From assembly GCA_003457075.1 (NCBI GenBank), contig DMIY01000205.1, positions 1-9,189 of the forward strand: a stretch of DNA of 9,189 bases, in the 5' to 3' direction. Made by a program: the position numbers and the translations under genes. Positions 7,417-9,189 of the stretch are shown here, piece by piece. The notes under the pieces are model-generated. The model saw only the letters and a list, made by a program, of their open reading frames with translations, made no database searches and was not told the DNA's origin. The stretch's first letter is position 1. Every line of letters begins with the position of its first letter. The DNA comes from Desulfotomaculum sp. (GTDB lineage: Bacteria > Bacillota > Desulfotomaculia > Desulfotomaculales > Nap2-2B).

Positions 7417-7784
7417 GGAAATTAACCATTAAATCAGGTCCTCTCTGTTGGACCGCTGTTATTTACGATACTCCCACCGGGCGTTTAATCGGGCAAGCCC
7501 TGCCGCTAAAAGGACATGCCAACCGGTGGGGCGAAGAAATCTACTTTTCGATTCCAGTAAAAGCCCAATTGGAACCGGGGGCTTCTGAAGTGGTATCCAG
7601 GGGAGATTTGGGATACTGGCCCACGGGAAGTGCGTTCTGCATTTTTTTCGGACCGACCCCGGTCAGTCATGGAGATGAAGTCCGGGCAGCCAGCCCGGTC
7701 AATGTGTTTGGCTGCGTGGAAGGAAATCTTGATAATTTGCGCCAGGTGGAAGATGGAGCGGAGATGGTTATAGAGCAAGGTTAG
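7413..7784 (+). CDS. Cyclophilin-like fold protein (PF04126, TM1367 type)
   Basis: The gene encodes 123 residues, typical for this small family. The ATG start has the strong ribosome binding site AGGGGGTGA at 7398-7406. Conserved blocks are visible in order: LIGQALPLKG (25-34), NRWGEEIYF (37-45), GDLGYWPTG (64-72), FCIFFGPTPVS (75-85) and SPVNVFGCVEG near 94-104. These match the bacterial and archaeal cyclophilin-like family, whose members adopt the cyclophilin beta-barrel but have no proven prolyl isomerase activity. There is no signal peptide or membrane helix, so the protein is cytosolic. The substrate or ligand is unknown. It stands apart from its neighbours: the gene before ends 171 nt upstream and the next starts 126 nt downstream, so nothing in the context suggests a role. 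Family assignment is confident; function is not. Confidence 0.85.
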   Translation: MRKLTIKSGPLCWTAVIYDTPTGRLIGQALPLKGHANRWGEEIYFSIPVKAQLEPGASEVVSRGDLGYWPTGSAFCIFFGPTPVSHGDEVRAASPVNVFGCVEGNLDNLRQVEDGAEMVIEQG

Positions 7785-7848
7785 CCGGACAAAAAGGGTT
7801 ATTATCAAAATAATAGGGATTGAATTTTTTTTGCAGGCTCTTTTTCTC

Positions 7849-7909
7849 AGATCCTTCCTTTCATAAAACCATAAGTTGCAGAGGACAATAATGGTGAAAG
7901 GAAGGATTT
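7849..7909 (+). promoter_or_regulatory. Inverted repeat that sequesters the dacF ribosome binding site
   Basis: ATCCTTCCTTTCA at 7851-7863 is perfectly complementary to TGAAAGGAAGGAT at 7895-7907, a 13-bp stem with a 31-nt loop. A7849 and G7850 can extend it by pairing with T7909 and T7908 (the latter as G-U). The right arm contains AAGGAAGG (7898-7905), the only good Shine-Dalgarno site for dacF, whose ATG is at 7911. In RNA the site would therefore be hidden unless something opens the stem. The 126-nt gap shows no convincing sigma-A or sporulation-sigma promoter. The same repeat could instead be a DNA operator. Confidence 0.6.
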
Positions 7910-7947
7910 CATGTTTAGAACAATATTTATGCTTTGCGGCTTTATAA
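7891..7947 (+). CDS. Possible 18-codon leader ORF overlapping dacF
   Basis: ATG 7891 lies in the loop of the stem that hides the dacF ribosome binding site and has its own GAGG at 7881-7884, 6 nt upstream. It encodes MVKGRISCLEQYLCFAAL and ends at TAA 7945-7947, out of frame with dacF. A ribosome starting here would move through the right arm of the stem and could expose the dacF site. The codons show nothing special such as a run of one amino acid. It may be a chance ORF, so I give it low weight. Confidence 0.25.
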   Translation: MVKGRISCLEQYLCFAAL

Positions 7948-9041
7948 TAGTTGCGCTGTTGCTTCTTTTTGTTGTCCCGGCCGGCGCCTATGCTGTCCCT
8001 CCTGCGATTACAGCAGATGCTGCCGTTTTGATGGATGCCGTCACGGGACAGGTTTTTTATGCTAAAAATTCTTATAAGCAATGTCCTCCGGCCAGCTTGA
8101 CCAAGATCATGACCGCCATTATTGCCCTGGAAAACGGCAAGCCGGATGATGTTGCAACTGTAAGCAGAAAAGCGGCCTCGATTTCCGACGGCTCAATAAT
8201 TGACCTGCATCCTGGCGAAAAAATAACCCTGCATAATTTGCTTAAGGCAGCTTTGATTTCCTCGGCTAATGACAGTACGGTAGCCATTGCCGAGCATGTG
8301 GGAGGTTCGGAAAGCAGGTTTATCGAAATGATGAATACCAAGGCCATACTTTTAGGCGCCTTGAATACGCGTTACGCCAATACCAACGGCTACACGCATC
8401 CCAATCATTATTCCACCGCTTATGATCTGGCCCTGATTGCCAGGTACGCGTTGAAAAACCCTCAATTTGCCCAATACGTACGTCGCAGGGAAGCGGTTGT
8501 TGAGTGGTATGACCGGTCCAGGAAAGAGGCAATTCATAATACGAATCGATTGCTGTTTGGTGGTTATCCTGAGATAAACGGGGTGAAAACCGGTTCCACC
8601 TCCATTGCCGGCAGTTGCCTGATTGCGTCGGCTGGCAAGGATGGGCGGCGTTTAATTACGGTGGTTTTGCACAGTCGGGATCGCTACCGGGATGCCATCA
8701 GACTTTTGGATTATGGCTTCAGCCAAATAGAATCGGTGGATCTGTGCAGGGCAAAAGAACCAGTAGGTTGCCTGGCAGTCGGGGGAGGTATTTACCTTGC
8801 TGTTACAGTAATGGCTGAAAGGGAGGTAAATGCTGATCTGCTCCGGAGTGATTTGCCGGAGTTGCGAAGTGAAATAAACTTAAATTCGTCCGTTGAAGCG
8901 CCTGTACGGCCGGGACAAAAATTGGGTGAGGCGGTTTTCTACCTGCGGGGGCAAGAACTGGCCCGGGTCAGCCTGGTTGCGGCAGAAGCAGTACCACGTA
9001 AGGGTTGGGTGGTATATATGCGGGAAAAGGTATTTGGCTGA
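7911..9041 (+). CDS. dacF: D-alanyl-D-alanine carboxypeptidase, DacF-like (penicillin-binding protein 5 family)
   Basis: The gene encodes 376 residues from ATG 7911 behind AAGGAAGG. A signal peptide (hydrophobic core about 5-24) ends in AYA, predicting cleavage after A28 and export across the membrane. The peptidase S11 catalytic motifs are all present: S62-L-T-K65 (nucleophile and base), S118-A-N120 and K226-T-G228. A C-terminal PBP5-type beta domain follows, from about 275 to 365. The protein ends KGWVVYMREKVFG, so the usual amphipathic membrane anchor is short. The enzyme removes the terminal D-alanine from peptidoglycan pentapeptides at the outer face of the membrane and so limits cross-linking. 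In spore-formers dacF often precedes spoIIAA-spoIIAB-sigF and acts in the forespore cortex. Here a tRNA gene follows instead, so this may be a vegetative or second paralogue and the symbol is tentative. Translation may be controlled by the upstream hairpin. Confidence 0.88.
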   Translation: MFRTIFMLCGFIIVALLLLFVVPAGAYAVPPAITADAAVLMDAVTGQVFYAKNSYKQCPPASLTKIMTAIIALENGKPDDVATVSRKAASISDGSIIDLHPGEKITLHNLLKAALISSANDSTVAIAEHVGGSESRFIEMMNTKAILLGALNTRYANTNGYTHPNHYSTAYDLALIARYALKNPQFAQYVRRREAVVEWYDRSRKEAIHNTNRLLFGGYPEINGVKTGSTSIAGSCLIASAGKDGRRLITVVLHSRDRYRDAIRLLDYGFSQIESVDLCRAKEPVGCLAVGGGIYLAVTVMAEREVNADLLRSDLPELRSEINLNSSVEAPVRPGQKLGEAVFYLRGQELARVSLVAAEAVPRKGWVVYMREKVFG

Positions 9042-9072
9042 TTTGCAGTTGAAAATTTTAGAGAACAAGCCG

Positions 9073-9110
9073 TTTTCACCTGGCAGCACTGGTGAAAAAA
9101 GCACACCAGT
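9073..9110 (+). other. Two overlapping, mutually exclusive hairpins after dacF
   Basis: TTTTCACC at 9073-9080 pairs with GGTGAAAA at 9091-9098 (8 perfect pairs, 10-nt loop). ACTGGTG at 9088-9094 pairs with CACCAGT at 9104-9110 (7 perfect pairs, 9-nt loop). Both use the GGTG at 9091-9094, so only one can form at a time. Neither is followed by a T-run on the + strand, so this is not a standard intrinsic terminator, although it sits where the dacF transcript should end. Confidence 0.35.
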
Positions 9111-9125
9111 TGGGAAAAGCGACTC

Positions 9126-9154
9126 TTGACATTTGATTTGTTTTCGGGGATAAT
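9126..9154 (+). promoter_or_regulatory. Vegetative sigma-A promoter for the tRNA gene
   Basis: A consensus -35 TTGACA (9126-9131) is separated by exactly 17 nt from GATAAT (9149-9154), one base from the -10 consensus TATAAT. Transcription would start near 9161, about 6 nt before the first base of the tRNA. This is the strong, unregulated architecture expected for stable RNA genes. Confidence 0.85.
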
Positions 9155-9166
9155 AAAGGCATAATT

Positions 9167-9189
9167 GGGCGGGTAGTTCAGTGGGAGAA
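9167..9189 (+). tRNA. 5' end of a tRNA gene (truncated by window edge)
   Basis: The last 23 nt read as a tRNA start: 7-nt acceptor strand GGGCGGG (9167-9173), TA at positions 8-9, D-stem GTTC, D-loop AGTGGGA with the conserved A14 and G18-G19, and the beginning of the returning D-stem GAA. The anticodon lies outside the window, so the amino acid cannot be read. A well-placed strong promoter directly upstream supports a real gene. Confidence 0.8.

Noticed and set aside
7800..7832. TATTAT/ATAATA hairpin followed by a run of eight T as a terminator for the cyclophilin-like gene.
   Set aside because: The stem is only six A-T pairs and the T-run starts nine bases after it, so it does not meet the form of an intrinsic terminator.
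7506..8081. A 191-codon open frame on the minus strand across the cyclophilin-like gene and the dacF start.
   Set aside because: It lies over two well-supported + strand genes, starts inside dacF, has no recognisable domain and no Shine-Dalgarno site, and looks like a shadow frame.
1..9189. CRISPR array, retron, phage or conjugation genes, or a clear defence island.
   Set aside because: No regular direct repeats with spacers, reverse transcriptase, integrase, nuclease-helicase pair or capsid-type protein was seen; the only defence-like item is the decayed toxin-antitoxin locus.

Overview
The window suggests a low-to-mid GC, spore-forming clostridial Firmicute, most like the Peptococcaceae (Pelotomaculum/Desulfotomaculum type). 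The grounds are strong Gram-positive Shine-Dalgarno sites, GTG and TTG starts, a DacF-type D,D-carboxypeptidase, an archaeal-type phosphoglycerate mutase-like enzyme, and a decayed toxin-antitoxin pair. This placement is inferred from gene content and style, not from a marker gene. Every gene I can support lies on the + strand.

Positions 1-5590 hold the end of a MoxR-type chaperone/VWA cluster: a DUF58 protein cut by the window edge, a BatA-like membrane VWA protein, and a large membrane protein with two VWA domains around a glutamine-amidotransferase-like domain. The genes are 6 nt apart or overlap by 11 nt, so they form one operon. A MoxR AAA+ ATPase would be expected just upstream, outside the window. 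The third gene carries an in-frame TAG at codon 791. The downstream frame stays open and encodes the missing C-terminal membrane anchor, so the gene is either interrupted by a nonsense change or read through.

Positions 5591-6005 hold a degraded type II toxin-antitoxin locus. The Phd/YefM-like antitoxin has lost its start and the reading frame of its N-terminus. The RelE/ParE-like toxin stops after 28 residues, beside a short inverted repeat that may be a mobile-element scar. This is followed by an intact gene of the ApgM / proposed homoserine kinase family (6006-7241), a short stretch resembling the C-terminal end of a DDE transposase (about 7249-7416), and a small cyclophilin-fold protein of the TM1367 type (7413-7784).

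Positions 7785-9189 hold a DacF-like penicillin-binding protein. Its ribosome binding site is buried in a perfect 13-bp inverted repeat whose loop carries a possible 18-codon leader ORF. A short intergenic stretch follows, with a near-consensus vegetative promoter and the first 21 nt of a tRNA gene that continues past the window.

I see no clear previously undescribed multi-gene system. The points most worth a second look are the amber codon in the VWA gene, the hairpin that hides the dacF ribosome binding site, and the dying toxin-antitoxin locus between possible mobile-element remains.
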